From positions 1-64,000 of the forward strand of contig NZ_CANMSK010000003.1 of the NCBI RefSeq assembly GCF_947500655.1: a stretch of 64,000 bases of DNA, written 5' to 3'. The position numbers and the translations under genes were made by a program. The DNA comes from an uncultured Psychrosphaera sp. (GTDB taxonomy: Bacteria > Pseudomonadota > Gammaproteobacteria > Enterobacterales > Alteromonadaceae). Below are positions 1 through 9,884 of this stretch, piece after piece (positions within the stretch are counted from its first letter, which is position 1; each line of letters begins with the position of its first letter). The notes under the pieces are model-generated. The model searched no databases. It saw only the letters and a list, made by a program, of their open reading frames with translations, and had not been told where the DNA came from.

Positions 1-31
1 CTTTCTGCTGTTTGATGTCTTCCTGACAACG

Positions 32-92
32 TGGGGCGCATTATAGGGAGTTTCGGATTCAGTGCAACCCTTTATTTAAAATAAGTTACAAA
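32..92 (-). promoter_or_regulatory. rRNA-operon-type P1 promoter reading out of the window
   Basis: Read on the minus strand, TTGCAC (62-67) and TATAAT (40-45) are separated by 16 bases. The bases CTCCCTATAATGCGCC match the core of the well-known enterobacterial rrn P1 promoters. A GC-rich discriminator follows the -10, as in stringently controlled promoters. An A/T-rich stretch upstream (about 70-92) could be the UP element. Transcription would start near 33 and leave the window to the left, so a 16S-23S-5S operon is inferred there but not seen. Confidence 0.8.
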
Positions 93-236
93 AAACGTTT
101 GAATGATTAAATACCAAGCAATATGTGCGATAACTCAACTAAAACGATGATTTAAACGTAATATTTATTGGCTTATTAAAGACAAAATATGAAAAACAGT
201 TAGTATGGATAAATAGATGTTTTACAGTAAATCATT

Positions 237-812
237 ATGAATACACAATTTCAGTTATTAAATTTAAATAAAGAACACTTTTCTGATGTTATTGAATTAG
301 GGAATTTAGTTCATGGTGATGGTTATTTATTTCCCGACACTATCGCGACTATACATACTAAAGGAATAAAAGACGGATTAAACTCAAGCTTTGTTTTATA
401 TCAAGGAGATTTATTGGTTGGCTTCCGTCTTACTTACGCTCCTAACAATTGGCCACTTGATAGATGGTGTACTCCGGAACTTTGGACTGTTGATCAAAAA
501 GAGGTGGCTTACTTTAAATGTAATACCATTCATCCTGATTTTCAGGGCAAAGGTTTAGGTGGAACTTTATTATCTGAATCAATTTCAGTTTTAAAGAAAA
601 TGGGAGCAAAAGCAGGCTTAAGCCACATTTGGATGCAAAGCCCCGGAAACGCATCATTTAAGTATTTTACCAAAGCAGGAGGAATTCTTATTAAAACACA
701 TCCTAGACGTTGGCATGAAGATGAAAGTTTACCTAATTATGTATGTATTATTTGTGGCGAAGACTGTTATTGCGATGCATCTGAAATGCTCCTTGAATTT
801 GACAAAGAGTAA
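237..812 (+). CDS. GNAT family N-acetyltransferase with Cys-rich tail
   Basis: A 191-residue protein of the GCN5-related acetyltransferase fold, which moves an acetyl group from acetyl-CoA to an amine; the substrate is unknown. The acetyl-CoA loop is QGKGLG at residues 103-108, after strand NTIHP. The C-terminus is unusual: cysteines 170, 173, 177 and 179 form C-x2-C-x3-C-x-C, a possible metal or redox site outside the GNAT core. The ATG start has only a weak ribosome site. The stop lies 8 bases before the FAD oxidase, so the two are probably co-transcribed. That suggests a shared amine or amino-acid substrate (inference). Confidence 0.8.
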   Translation: MNTQFQLLNLNKEHFSDVIELGNLVHGDGYLFPDTIATIHTKGIKDGLNSSFVLYQGDLLVGFRLTYAPNNWPLDRWCTPELWTVDQKEVAYFKCNTIHPDFQGKGLGGTLLSESISVLKKMGAKAGLSHIWMQSPGNASFKYFTKAGGILIKTHPRRWHEDESLPNYVCIICGEDCYCDASEMLLEFDKE

Positions 813-820
813 CTAAGTTT

Positions 821-2146
821 ATGTACGATCCTCTCGTTAATCGCCAATTAAGCAATAAACAAGGATTCCCTGAGTCTTATTGGAGCTCGACTACCTCCCC
901 TATCAATTACGATATGTTGGATAAGTCTATTAATGCCAATGTGGTCATTGTTGGAGCTGGGTATACTGGTTTAAGTTGTGCTATTCATTTAGCCCAACAA
1001 GGTGTTAAAAACATTGTGGTTGTTGAAGCTAATGAAATTGGCTGGGGTTGTAGTGGCCGCAATGCAGGTTTTGTTCTACCTGGTTCAGGTCGGTTAGGCT
1101 ATAAACAACTTGTCGACCGCTTCGGCCTTAGTCAAACTCAAAACTTGCATAATGATTATATGTCGGCAATTGAGCTGGTTGATACGTTAAGTATCAAAGC
1201 ACAAGTTGATATTGATAAAACAGAGCTAGGTTACTTAAAGTTAGCCCATAGTAAAAAGTGGTTTGAAAAACTAAAAAATTCAGCTGACTATCTTCATAAT
1301 GAATTTGACTATGATGTTGAAGTCATTTCTAAACCTGACTTTTGTCAACAATACGTTGATCATAAAAACGTATTTGGCGCTATTCGCTATACCAATGGTT
1401 TTGGTATAAATCCACTTAAGCTAGTTAATAGTTACGCTGAGCTAGCTTGCTCTTTAGGCGTTATGATTTACACCCAAAGTCCAGTTACTGATATTACTAA
1501 AAATGGTCAACAACATTTGATTACAACTGAATTAGGTTCTGCATTATCTGATAAGTTAGTGATCGCAACTAATGGATATACACCTAAAGCATTAAACACC
1601 CCGATAAAAAACAAAATATTACCAGTATTAACCAATGTTATTGTTACCCGCCCTCTTACCGCTGATGAATTAAAACGTTCTAACTTTAAGACTCATCAAG
1701 TGATGATGGATACCCGCGAATTAAAATACTATTACCGTTTATTACCAGATAACCGTATTTTGTTTGGTGGAAGAGGTGCTATATCTGGCAAAGATGCTAA
1801 AAATCCGATTTATGCGGCTCGATTATTATCCGAACTCAAAGCATCCTTTCCTGAATTGTCGGCATTAACCATTGATTACAATTGGATTGGTTGGATTTCC
1901 GTTGCCTTTGATCAAATGCCACATATACATAAGACAGCAGATAACATTTTTTATTCCACAGGATATTGTGGTTCAGGAGTGTCTTTTAGTGCTTATGCAG
2001 GAAAGTTATTGGCTAATTTAATTCAAGAACAACAAGTGATTTCGCCATTGATATCTGAATTGCCGTCTTTACCGTTTGCACAATTTAGAAGAACGGGACA
2101 ACGTTTCTTTTATCAATATGGTCGAATGAAGGACTGGTTAAGTTAA
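821..2146 (+). CDS. FAD-dependent oxidoreductase, DAO / PuuB-OrdL type
   Basis: A 441-residue flavoprotein of the D-amino-acid oxidase superfamily. The N-terminal Rossmann motif GAGYTG (45-50) is followed by an acidic strand end (VVEAN) and then SGRNAGFVLPG, typical of gamma-glutamylputrescine oxidase and related amine oxidases. Near the C-terminus, STGYCGSGVSFSAYAGK is the second FAD-contacting segment. It would oxidise an amine or amino acid to an imine and produce hydrogen peroxide. It follows the GNAT gene by 8 bases. No other polyamine-degradation gene is present, so a role in putrescine use is only a possibility. The length is normal for the family. Confidence 0.85.
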   Translation: MYDPLVNRQLSNKQGFPESYWSSTTSPINYDMLDKSINANVVIVGAGYTGLSCAIHLAQQGVKNIVVVEANEIGWGCSGRNAGFVLPGSGRLGYKQLVDRFGLSQTQNLHNDYMSAIELVDTLSIKAQVDIDKTELGYLKLAHSKKWFEKLKNSADYLHNEFDYDVEVISKPDFCQQYVDHKNVFGAIRYTNGFGINPLKLVNSYAELACSLGVMIYTQSPVTDITKNGQQHLITTELGSALSDKLVIATNGYTPKALNTPIKNKILPVLTNVIVTRPLTADELKRSNFKTHQVMMDTRELKYYYRLLPDNRILFGGRGAISGKDAKNPIYAARLLSELKASFPELSALTIDYNWIGWISVAFDQMPHIHKTADNIFYSTGYCGSGVSFSAYAGKLLANLIQEQQVISPLISELPSLPFAQFRRTGQRFFYQYGRMKDWLS

Positions 2147-2174
2147 TCAGTGTAATTTTAATTGTCTCTTTACA

Positions 2175-2201
2175 AAAAAGCCTCAAATGTTGAGGCTTTT
2201 T
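2175..2201. terminator. Bidirectional intrinsic terminator
   Basis: A 12-bp perfect stem (AAAAAGCCTCAA / TTGAGGCTTTTT) with a 3-base loop lies between the convergent oxidase and cnoX genes. A- and T-runs on both sides let it work in either direction. Confidence 0.85.
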
Positions 2202-2247
2202 AGTTTCTTGGAGTTAGGTTTAATACATTCTTTATATCCTCAAAAAC

Positions 2248-3093
2248 TTAATACAGTAAAGTATAAAGTTTACGGCGATATTTTCCGGCTAACACATCAC
2301 CATCTGGCAAGTTAGCAATAATATCTAAGTAGAATTTTTTAGCTTCACCAAAGTTCATATCGGCTTTTAGTATTTCAAACAATAATTCTAAGGCTTCTTC
2401 GTTTCGATTTACTTGGCTTAACGCTAGCGCTAATTGTTGTTTTAACTCTAGTGAGCTTGGTTCTTTTTCTAGTGCCATTTGCAGATTAATGATCTCTGGA
2501 GAATCCGCTGCATTTGAGGCTAAATCTAATTTTGCAATTAGTTGTTGATAAGCCGTATCTTGATTAACCAGTAATACACTGTCTAGTAATGTTTTAGCAT
2601 CTTCTAACTTACCAAGCTCAATACTTGCGTTAGCAAACGCGAACAGGAATGTCATTTGGCTTTGGTCTGCTTCAAACGCATTTTTAAATAATGGATACGC
2701 TTCTAACCAGTTGCCTTCTTGCGCTAGCTTTACGCCATTGATATACCAAGTGTCATGCTCTTGTGGTAAATGTTTATTCACTAACTCTAAAATTTCAGCT
2801 TCAGATTGCACACCAGAAAAACCATCAATTGGCTGGCTGTCTTTCATAATCGCAACGGTTGGTAAGCTTTTAACACCAAATTGAGCTGCAATCTGCTGTT
2901 GCTCGTCGCAATTAACTCTGGCTAAGATCAAGTTATCTGGAAATTTTGATGCTATAGAAAACAAGCTTGGAGTAAGTTGCTTACATGCTTCACACCAGTC
3001 AGCCCAAAACTGCACCATAACTAAAGTTTCTTTAGACTGCTCCAACAATACTTGCTGAAAGTTTTCTAACGTTATATCAATTATATTACTCAA
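2248..3093 (-). CDS. cnoX: CnoX (YbbN) thioredoxin-TPR chaperedoxin
   Basis: A 281-residue protein with an N-terminal thioredoxin domain (about 1-110) and C-terminal TPR-like helices (about 115-281), the CnoX/YbbN architecture. CnoX holds unfolding proteins under oxidative stress and hands them to GroEL or DnaK. The active site is WCEAC with both cysteines (34, 37) and a cis-proline at 78 (SLPT). E. coli CnoX instead has SQHC, so this version may keep thiol-disulfide activity (inference). It is transcribed alone, upstream of the terminator shared with the FAD oxidase. Confidence 0.88.
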   Translation of the reverse strand: MSNIIDITLENFQQVLLEQSKETLVMVQFWADWCEACKQLTPSLFSIASKFPDNLILARVNCDEQQQIAAQFGVKSLPTVAIMKDSQPIDGFSGVQSEAEILELVNKHLPQEHDTWYINGVKLAQEGNWLEAYPLFKNAFEADQSQMTFLFAFANASIELGKLEDAKTLLDSVLLVNQDTAYQQLIAKLDLASNAADSPEIINLQMALEKEPSSLELKQQLALALSQVNRNEEALELLFEILKADMNFGEAKKFYLDIIANLPDGDVLAGKYRRKLYTLLY

Positions 3094-3173
3094 TCTTCTG
3101 CCCCTAGCGACTTTTTCTTTGACTTTGATATGTGGGAAAAATAACTAAATACAATGATTATTCCCACAAAATA

Positions 3174-3200
3174 AAAAACCGTCAAATGACGGTTTTTTTT
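3174..3200 (-). terminator. Intrinsic terminator of greA
   Basis: The inverted repeat AAAAAACCGTCA/TGACGGTTTTTT has a 2-3 base loop and lies 24 bases past the greA stop. On the minus strand a T-run follows. It closes the dapB-carA-carB-greA gene string. Confidence 0.85.
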
Positions 3201-3223
3201 ATTAATTAAAGTTAACTATCTGC

Positions 3224-3703
3224 TTAGATATATTCAACTTCAATTATTTCATATTCAGCGACACCAGCTGGTGTTTGAATTTTAGCAACATCATCAACAC
3301 TTTTCCCTATTAGCCCACGAGCAATAGGAGAACCAACGTAGATTTTACCAAGTTTAATGTCAGCTTCATCTTGTCCAACTATATGATATTTGGTTTCTTC
3401 TTCCGTATCACAATTTAAAATTGTAACGGTTGTCCCAAATATAACTTTGCCAGTGTTTGGCATTTTGGTTACATCGATGATCTGTACGTTAGACAACTTA
3501 GCTTCAATCTCTTGAATTCTACCTTCGCAGAAACCTTGTTGTTCACGTGCTGCATGATATTCAGCATTTTCTTTTAAGTCACCATGCTCACGAGCAGATG
3601 CAATATCTGCCACAATACGAGGACGACTTACTGTTTTTAGTTCAATCAATTCTAAGCGCAAAGCTTCTGCGCCATGAATTGTCATTGGTACTTGAGTACT
3701 CAT
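3224..3703 (-). CDS. greA: Transcription elongation factor GreA
   Basis: 159 residues, full length for GreA. The N-terminal coiled-coil hairpin (about 1-75) carries the tip acids D42 and E45 in [10 protein letters not shown], which enter the RNA polymerase secondary channel and stimulate cleavage of backtracked RNA. The C-terminal FKBP-like domain contains the conserved [11 protein letters not shown] stretch. Its ATG directly abuts the carB stop (TAAATG), so translation is probably coupled to carB. Confidence 0.97.
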   Translation of the reverse strand: MSTQVPMTIHGAEALRLELIELKTVSRPRIVADIASAREHGDLKENAEYHAAREQQGFCEGRIQEIEAKLSNVQIIDVTKMPNTGKVIFGTTVTILNCDTEEETKYHIVGQDEADIKLGKIYVGSPIARGLIGKSVDDVAKIQTPAGVAEYEIIEVEYI

Positions 3704-6700
3704 TTACTGAATTCTCTTATGTAAGTTTTGTAATGATTCTACACTACCACGGTCATCTGCAGTATTAGCTAGACAAGTAGCAAAAGCCGCATTTAATGTT
3801 GTTGTGTAGTTCGATTTGTATCTTAATGCACCACGACGTAATACTTTAGAGTCTTCAATCGCTTGGCGACCTTCAACAGTATTAACGATATAAGCATACT
3901 CACCATTTTTAATACGGTCTAGTATATGTGGACGCCCTTCAAATACTTTATTTACTTTGCGGCATTCAATTCCAGCGTCTTCCAATACTTTTTGACAACC
4001 ACGAGTTGCGTCTAATTCGAAACCAGATTCAATTAGCTTTTTGGCTAAATCAATTACACGTACTTTATCTGAGTCACGAACTGAAATTAATGCACGACCG
4101 CCGCGAGCGATTTCAATACCAGCGCCAAGTTCGGCTTTGGCAAACGCTTCTTCAAACGTATTACCAACCCCCATAACTTCACCAGTTGAGCGCATTTCTG
4201 GACCTAAAATTGGATCTACACCTAAGAATTTATTAAATGGCATAACCACTTCTTTTACTGAGAAATATGGTGGAATGATTTCTTTCAATACACCTTGCTC
4301 AGCTAAACTCTTACCAGCCATTACTCTAGCTGCAACTTTCGCTAACGGTACTGCAGTCGCTTTTGAAACAAAAGGAACCGTACGAGCTGCACGTGGGTTA
4401 ACTTCAATCAAATACACTTTGCCGTCTTTAACTGCAAATTGAGTATTCATCAAACCAATAACACCTAATTCTAACGCCATGTCACGCACTTGTTGACGCA
4501 TAACATCTTGTACGTCTTGAGGTAATGAATAAGCTGGTAATGAACATGCCGAGTCACCTGAGTGAACACCCGCTTGTTCAATGTGTTCCATAATACCGCC
4601 AATCACAACATCGGTACCATCACATATAGCGTCAACATCTACTTCAATCGCATTATCTAAAAAGTGATCAAGCAATACTGGAGAATCATTGGATACCGAT
4701 ACTGCATCCGTCATATAACGACGTAAATCCGCTTCATCGTATACAATTTCCATTGCTCTTCCGCCTAGTACGTAGGATGGACGAACAACTAATGGAAATC
4801 CGATTTCAGCACTTTTCAGAATCGCTTGTTCCGTTGATGTTACAGTTGCATTTTGTGGCTGCAATAAGTTCAAACGCTCAACCATTTGTTGGAAACGTTC
4901 ACGGTCTTCAGCGCGGTCAATTGAGTCAGGCGATGTACCAATAATTGGCACTCCGTTAGCTTCTAATGCACGAGCTAATTTAAGTGGTGTTTGACCGCCG
5001 TATTGAACAATCACGCCTTTTGGATTTTCAATACGTACAATTTCTAATACGTCTTCAAGGGTAATTGACTCAAAATATAATCGGTCAGATGTATCGTAAT
5101 CTGTTGAAACCGTTTCAGGGTTACAGTTAACCATAATGGTTTCATAACCATCTTCACGTAATGCAAGAGATGCGTGTACACAACAGTAATCAAATTCAAT
5201 ACCTTGGCCGATTCGGTTAGGACCGCCACCAAGAACCATGATCTTGTCATTACTTGTTGGGTTTGATTCACATTCTTCATCGTAGGTTGAATACATGTAA
5301 GCGGTGTCTGAACTAAATTCAGCGGCACAAGTATCAACACGTTTATATACAGGGTGAAGATTAAAAGAGTAACGTTTTTTACGCACTTCCGCTTCATTCA
5401 TCGCTAACAAGTCAGCAATACGAAGGTCGGCAAAACCTTTACGTTTAAGTGAACGTAAGAAAGCTTCATCTAAACCTGCAAAACCACGTGTTACCACTTC
5501 AGTTTCAGATTTAATAATATCTTCAATTTGCACTAAGAACCAAGGGTCGACATTGGTTAACTTGAAGATAGCGTCTAACTCCATGCCACTACGGAATGCA
5601 TCGGCAATATACCAAATACGATCAGGGCCTGGTTCTTTAAGTTCATGAATTATTTTGTCATGCGCACAGTCAGAATTAAGATCTACGATTGGATCGAAAC
5701 CAGATACCCCCACTTCCAAGCCACGAAGTGCTTTTTGTAATGACTCTTGTTGGTTACGGCCGATAGCCATAACTTCACCAACAGATTTCATCTGTGTGGT
5801 TAAACGGTCGTTAGAACCGGCAAATTTCTCAAAGTTAAAACGAGGTAATTTAGTAACTACATAATCGATTGTAGGTTCAAAAGAAGCCGGAGTAGCACCA
5901 CCGGTAATGTCGTTACTTAATTCGTCAAGCGTATAACCAACTGCTAACTTAGCGGCAATTTTAGCAATTGGGAACCCCGTTGCTTTTGATGCAAGTGCAG
6001 AAGAACGAGATACACGAGGATTCATCTCGATAATAACCATACGGCCATCAACTGGGTTAACGCCAAACTGAACATTTGAACCACCAGTTTCTACGCCAAT
6101 TTCACGTAAAACTGCAATCGATGCGTTACGCATGATTTGGTATTCTTTGTCTGTTAATGTTTGCGCAGGAGCAACTGTAATTGAGTCACCAGTGTGAACA
6201 CCCATGGCATCAAAGTTTTCGATAGAACATATGATGATGCAGTTGTCGTTTTTGTCACGAACCACTTCCATCTCATATTCTTTCCAACCGATTAGAGATT
6301 CGTCGATTAATAATTCACTCGTTGGCGATAAATCTAAGCCACGTGTACATATTTCGTCAAATTCTTCTTTGTTGTATGCAATACCACCGCCGCTGCCACC
6401 CATAGTGAATGACGGACGAATAATACAAGGAAAGCCAATTCTTGATAAAACATCATGAGCTTCGTCAATCGTATTACATGTTTCTGCTCTAGGGCATTCT
6501 AAGCCGATAGACTTCATTGCCTTGTCGAAACGACTTCTGTCTTCTGCTTTATCAATTGCATCAGCAGAGGCACCAATCATTTCAACGTTGTATTTTGCTA
6601 ACACACCTTGTTTTTCTAACTCAAGTGCGCAGTTTAATGCAGTTTGACCGCCCATTGTTGGTAGTACCGCATCTGGGCGTTCTTTTTCAATTATTTTTTC

Positions 6701-6922
6701 AACAACTTCCCAATGGATAGGTTCGATGTACGTTGCATCAGCCATATCTGGGTCTGTCATTATTGTGGCTGGGTTAGAGTTAACTAGGATAACTCGGTAA
6801 CCTTCTTCACGTAATGCTTTACAAGCTTGAGCGCCTGAATAGTCAAACTCACAGGCTTGACCGATAACTATTGGACCAGCACCTAATAACAGAATGCTTT
6901 TTATGTCGGAACGTTTTGGCAT
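3704..6922 (-). CDS. carB: Carbamoyl-phosphate synthase large subunit
   Basis: 1072 residues, the standard CarB length. Two homologous ATP-grasp halves begin with [17 protein letters not shown] and [16 protein letters not shown], followed by the C-terminal allosteric (MGS-like) domain from about 935. It makes carbamoyl phosphate from bicarbonate, two ATP and the ammonia delivered by CarA, for arginine and pyrimidine synthesis. carA ends 31 bases upstream, and greA begins at the base after the stop. Many opposite-strand frames over this gene are shadows of its codon pattern. Confidence 0.98.
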   Translation of the reverse strand: MPKRSDIKSILLLGAGPIVIGQACEFDYSGAQACKALREEGYRVILVNSNPATIMTDPDMADATYIEPIHWEVVEKIIEKERPDAVLPTMGGQTALNCALELEKQGVLAKYNVEMIGASADAIDKAEDRSRFDKAMKSIGLECPRAETCNTIDEAHDVLSRIGFPCIIRPSFTMGGSGGGIAYNKEEFDEICTRGLDLSPTSELLIDESLIGWKEYEMEVVRDKNDNCIIICSIENFDAMGVHTGDSITVAPAQTLTDKEYQIMRNASIAVLREIGVETGGSNVQFGVNPVDGRMVIIEMNPRVSRSSALASKATGFPIAKIAAKLAVGYTLDELSNDITGGATPASFEPTIDYVVTKLPRFNFEKFAGSNDRLTTQMKSVGEVMAIGRNQQESLQKALRGLEVGVSGFDPIVDLNSDCAHDKIIHELKEPGPDRIWYIADAFRSGMELDAIFKLTNVDPWFLVQIEDIIKSETEVVTRGFAGLDEAFLRSLKRKGFADLRIADLLAMNEAEVRKKRYSFNLHPVYKRVDTCAAEFSSDTAYMYSTYDEECESNPTSNDKIMVLGGGPNRIGQGIEFDYCCVHASLALREDGYETIMVNCNPETVSTDYDTSDRLYFESITLEDVLEIVRIENPKGVIVQYGGQTPLKLARALEANGVPIIGTSPDSIDRAEDRERFQQMVERLNLLQPQNATVTSTEQAILKSAEIGFPLVVRPSYVLGGRAMEIVYDEADLRRYMTDAVSVSNDSPVLLDHFLDNAIEVDVDAICDGTDVVIGGIMEHIEQAGVHSGDSACSLPAYSLPQDVQDVMRQQVRDMALELGVIGLMNTQFAVKDGKVYLIEVNPRAARTVPFVSKATAVPLAKVAARVMAGKSLAEQGVLKEIIPPYFSVKEVVMPFNKFLGVDPILGPEMRSTGEVMGVGNTFEEAFAKAELGAGIEIARGGRALISVRDSDKVRVIDLAKKLIESGFELDATRGCQKVLEDAGIECRKVNKVFEGRPHILDRIKNGEYAYIVNTVEGRQAIEDSKVLRRGALRYKSNYTTTLNAAFATCLANTADDRGSVESLQNLHKRIQ

Positions 6923-6953
6923 AGGAATTCTTCTCTTAAATCTGTATTAGTTA

Positions 6954-8078
6954 TTATTTACGTTCAGTCATTAGTTCGATGAAATGGTCGAACAAAGGTG
7001 CTGCGTCGTGTGGACCAGGGCTTGCTTCTGGATGCCCTTGGAAACTAAATGCTGGTTTATCTGTGCGATGAATTCCTTGCAACGTACCGTCAAACAAAGA
7101 TTTATGTGTCGCTATTAAATTATCAGGCAGAGTACTTTCTTGAGCTGCGAAACCATGATTTTGCGCTGTGATCATAACTTTTTTGGTTTCAAGATCTTGT
7201 ACTGGGTGATTACCACCATGATGACCAAATTTCATTTTCTCTGTTTTAGCACCACTTGCGATTGCAAGTAATTGGTGACCTAAACAAATACCAAATACTG
7301 GAATGTTAGTTTCTAAAAGAGATTTAATTGCTTCAACTGCATAAGTACATGGCTCTGGATCGCCAGGACCATTTGATAAGAAAATACCGTCGGGATTAAG
7401 TGCTAGAACTTCTTCCGCTGAGGTTTGTGCAGGAACAACCGTTAGACGACAACCGCGGTCAACCAACATACGTAAAATATTACGTTTAACACCATAGTCA
7501 TAAGCGACTACATGAAAACGTTCATCTGCTAATTTTGAGTAACCTTGACCAAGCTGCCAACTGCCCATATCCCATTGGTATGGTTTTTCACAGCTAACTA
7601 CTTTTGCTAAGTCCATTCCTTTAATACCTGGAAATTTCTTAGCCGCTTCTAATGCTTTGGCTTCATCAACTTCACCTGCAATGATACAACCGTTCTGCGC
7701 GCCTTTATCTCGTAAAATACGAGTCAACTTGCGAGTATCAATATCAGCGATGCCAACTACATTGTGTTTTTTTAAGTAACTACTTAAGTCTTGTTCACTG
7801 CGGAAATTACTAGCAACTAAAGGTAAGTCACGGATCACTAAGCCTTTGGCCCAGATCTTATCGTTTTCTTCATCTTCAGAGTTAGTACCGTAGTTACCAA
7901 TATGTGGATAGGTTAAAGTAATGATTTGTTCAGCGTAAGATGGATCAGTAATAATTTCTTGATAGCCTGTCATTGAAGTATTAAAAACTACTTCACCAAC
8001 TGACATACCTTCAGCACCAATAGCGGTACCTCGGAATATCGTTCCATCTTCAAGAACTAATAGCGCGGGTTGAGTCAA
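6954..8078 (-). CDS. carA: Carbamoyl-phosphate synthase small subunit (glutaminase)
   Basis: 374 residues: N-terminal CPSase small-chain domain and C-terminal class I glutamine amidotransferase. The catalytic triad is visible as C265 in GICLGHQ, and H349 and E351 in [10 protein letters not shown]. It hydrolyses glutamine and channels ammonia to CarB. The start is TTG, set by a strong AGGAGGT ribosome site five bases upstream; E. coli carA also uses UUG. The 221 bases between dapB and carA are long enough for a promoter. They include the palindrome TAACCGGTTA at 8123-8132, but I see no certain ArgR or PyrR-type site. Confidence 0.97.
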   Translation of the reverse strand: MTQPALLVLEDGTIFRGTAIGAEGMSVGEVVFNTSMTGYQEIITDPSYAEQIITLTYPHIGNYGTNSEDEENDKIWAKGLVIRDLPLVASNFRSEQDLSSYLKKHNVVGIADIDTRKLTRILRDKGAQNGCIIAGEVDEAKALEAAKKFPGIKGMDLAKVVSCEKPYQWDMGSWQLGQGYSKLADERFHVVAYDYGVKRNILRMLVDRGCRLTVVPAQTSAEEVLALNPDGIFLSNGPGDPEPCTYAVEAIKSLLETNIPVFGICLGHQLLAIASGAKTEKMKFGHHGGNHPVQDLETKKVMITAQNHGFAAQESTLPDNLIATHKSLFDGTLQGIHRTDKPAFSFQGHPEASPGPHDAAPLFDHFIELMTERK

Positions 8079-8082
8079 GATA

Positions 8083-8089
8083 ACCTCCT
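8083..8089 (-). promoter_or_regulatory. Strong ribosome binding site deciding the carA TTG start
   Basis: AGGAGGT on the minus strand, spaced five bases (from AGGAGG) from the TTG at 8078. It is among the best Shine-Dalgarno matches seen in the window and supports the non-ATG start of carA. Confidence 0.8.
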
Positions 8090-8299
8090 AGCAATGAGTC
8101 ACAGATTGTACGTTTTTATCTGTAACCGGTTAATCTTAGCCACACAAAGCTTGTTTTTTTCATCTGACAAATGAGCAACAGCATTTGTATTAGGCAAATT
8201 TGAATTATTGTAGCTAAGACTGACTCATTAGGCTAGAAAAATTTGTGTAAATTAGATAAATAGTCTGTTTAGATGATTTTTTTATGATAACCCGTTATT

Positions 8300-9115
8300 T
8301 TATATATTAAGTTGCTTCAAATTAAGCACATCTTGCATGTCAAACAAGCCTTTTTGTTTTCCATCCAACCAGTTCGCAGCCCTTACTGCACCTTTAGCAA
8401 AGGTTAATCGACTTGATGCTTTATGTGTTATTTCCAGACGTTCACCTATATCTGCAAACAAAACAGTGTGGTCGCCAACTATGTCGCCAGCTCGAACGGT
8501 TGCAAAACCTATGGTTTCTCGGCTACGTTCTCCGGTATCACCTTCTCGTCCGTATACTGCAACTTTGTCTAAATCACGGTCTAATGTATCTGCAATCACC
8601 TGACCTAATGCCATCGCCGTACCTGATGGTGCATCTTTTTTATATCGGTGATGCCCTTCTATAATTTCTATATCGCAATCATCACCAATAGTTTTTGAGG
8701 TAACTTCAAGTAACTTGTACATCAAATTAACACCAGTAGAAAAATTAGCCGCAAATACGATAGCAATATGTTGCGAAGCTTGCTTCATCTTCTCTATCAA
8801 TGACTCGGGTAAACCAGTAACACCAATGACCATGTTTAATTTGTGTTTAACGCAGTAATCTATATTAGTGCTTAATACTTCTGGTAATGTGAAATCAATC
8901 CAAACATTAGTTACTTTAGCCAAAGCATCTAAATTTGAGCTTGCCATAACCCCTTGTTCGCCTATTCCAGCGATTAAGCCTGCATCCATCCCATTAAACG
9001 GTGAAGAAGCTCTAACAGAGCAAGCGTTTAGGCTAGCTTGTTGGTCGGCAGTTACCGCTTCAATAAGGTTGCGACCCATACGGCCATTTGCGCCAAAGAT
9101 TCCTACATTTGCCAT
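8300..9115 (-). CDS. dapB: 4-hydroxy-tetrahydrodipicolinate reductase
   Basis: 271 residues, normal for DapB. The nucleotide-binding loop is GIFGANGRMG (5-14). The catalytic segment EGHHRYKKDAPSGTA contains H155, H156 and K160 and the substrate-binding loop. It reduces hydroxy-tetrahydrodipicolinate with NAD(P)H in the lysine/diaminopimelate pathway. It lies upstream of carA-carB on the same strand, an old conserved order in gammaproteobacteria. A terminator at 9192-9216 separates it from grpE, so it likely has its own promoter in 9116-9190. Confidence 0.97.
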   Translation of the reverse strand: MANVGIFGANGRMGRNLIEAVTADQQASLNACSVRASSPFNGMDAGLIAGIGEQGVMASSNLDALAKVTNVWIDFTLPEVLSTNIDYCVKHKLNMVIGVTGLPESLIEKMKQASQHIAIVFAANFSTGVNLMYKLLEVTSKTIGDDCDIEIIEGHHRYKKDAPSGTAMALGQVIADTLDRDLDKVAVYGREGDTGERSRETIGFATVRAGDIVGDHTVLFADIGERLEITHKASSRLTFAKGAVRAANWLDGKQKGLFDMQDVLNLKQLNI

Positions 9116-9191
9116 TGTTATTCTCGTTTAATTTGTCAGTTGCGAGTTGTTACCCACTCAATGAATGAATATTACCGCAATACAGATATAA

Positions 9192-9216
9192 AAAAACCCG
9201 CTATCTGCGGGTTTTT
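9192..9216 (-). terminator. Intrinsic terminator after grpE
   Basis: The stem AAAAACCCGC/GCGGGTTTTT has a 5-base loop (TATCT) and lies about 35 bases downstream of the grpE stop on the minus strand. Confidence 0.85.
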
Positions 9217-9249
9217 AATTTTAATTCTGAATATGCTATTCGGTTTAAG

Positions 9250-9831
9250 CTATGGTGCTTTTGAAACCATAACCATTGCAGGTCTTAATAAACGACCATT
9301 TAACGTGAAACCTTTTTGCATTACAGCAATAACTGTATTTGGTTCAACATCAGCACTTGGTTGCATTGACATTGCTTGATGGAATTCAGCGTTGAATTTT
9401 TCACCTTCTGGGTTTACCAGCTCAATGCCAAACTTCGCAACGGCATCAATAAATGATTTTTGCGTAAGTTCAATACCTTCAATTAACGGCTTTAACGCTT
9501 CATTTTCTTTATCAGAGAATTCAACAGCACGTTCTAGATTGTCGATTACCGGCAATAATTCATTAGCAAACTTTTCTAGCGCAAACTTACGAGCTTTTTC
9601 AACATCTATAGCGGCACGGCGACGAATATTATCATTATCGGCTGCGGCTCTTATGACAGAGTCTTTCTGCCCTTCAATAGTTGCATTAGCCGCTGCTAAT
9701 TCAGCTTCTAATTTGGCAATATGTGCAATTGCATCAACTTCTTCTGATTGAACATCAGCTTGTTGGCTATTTACTTCAGCCGCAGTTTGTTCGTTTTGTA
9801 ATTCTTCGTTGTTTTGATCTTGATCAGACAT
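9250..9831 (-). CDS. grpE: GrpE nucleotide exchange factor
   Basis: 193 residues, as in other GrpE proteins. An acidic, glutamine-rich N-terminus (about 1-40) precedes the long dimer coiled coil (about 40-100). The C-terminal beta domain carries the family signature ([15 protein letters not shown]...[21 protein letters not shown] region). It drives ADP release from DnaK. dnaK and dnaJ are not beside it. hrcA lies 53 bases upstream and a sigma-32-like promoter overlaps the hrcA stop, so grpE can be induced by heat apart from hrcA. Confidence 0.97.
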   Translation of the reverse strand: MSDQDQNNEELQNEQTAAEVNSQQADVQSEEVDAIAHIAKLEAELAAANATIEGQKDSVIRAAADNDNIRRRAAIDVEKARKFALEKFANELLPVIDNLERAVEFSDKENEALKPLIEGIELTQKSFIDAVAKFGIELVNPEGEKFNAEFHQAMSMQPSADVEPNTVIAVMQKGFTLNGRLLRPAMVMVSKAP

Positions 9832-9884
9832 GGGGTTATAGACTCCAAACCATTCTAATTATAATAAAAATGTGATATCGCATA

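Noticed and set aside
4041..4442. Open frame of 133 codons on the plus strand
   Set aside because: Lies wholly inside carB on the opposite strand; no family resemblance and no ribosome site.
9392..9751. Open frame of 119 codons opposite grpE
   Set aside because: Serine- and alanine-rich shadow of the grpE codon pattern, no ribosome site.
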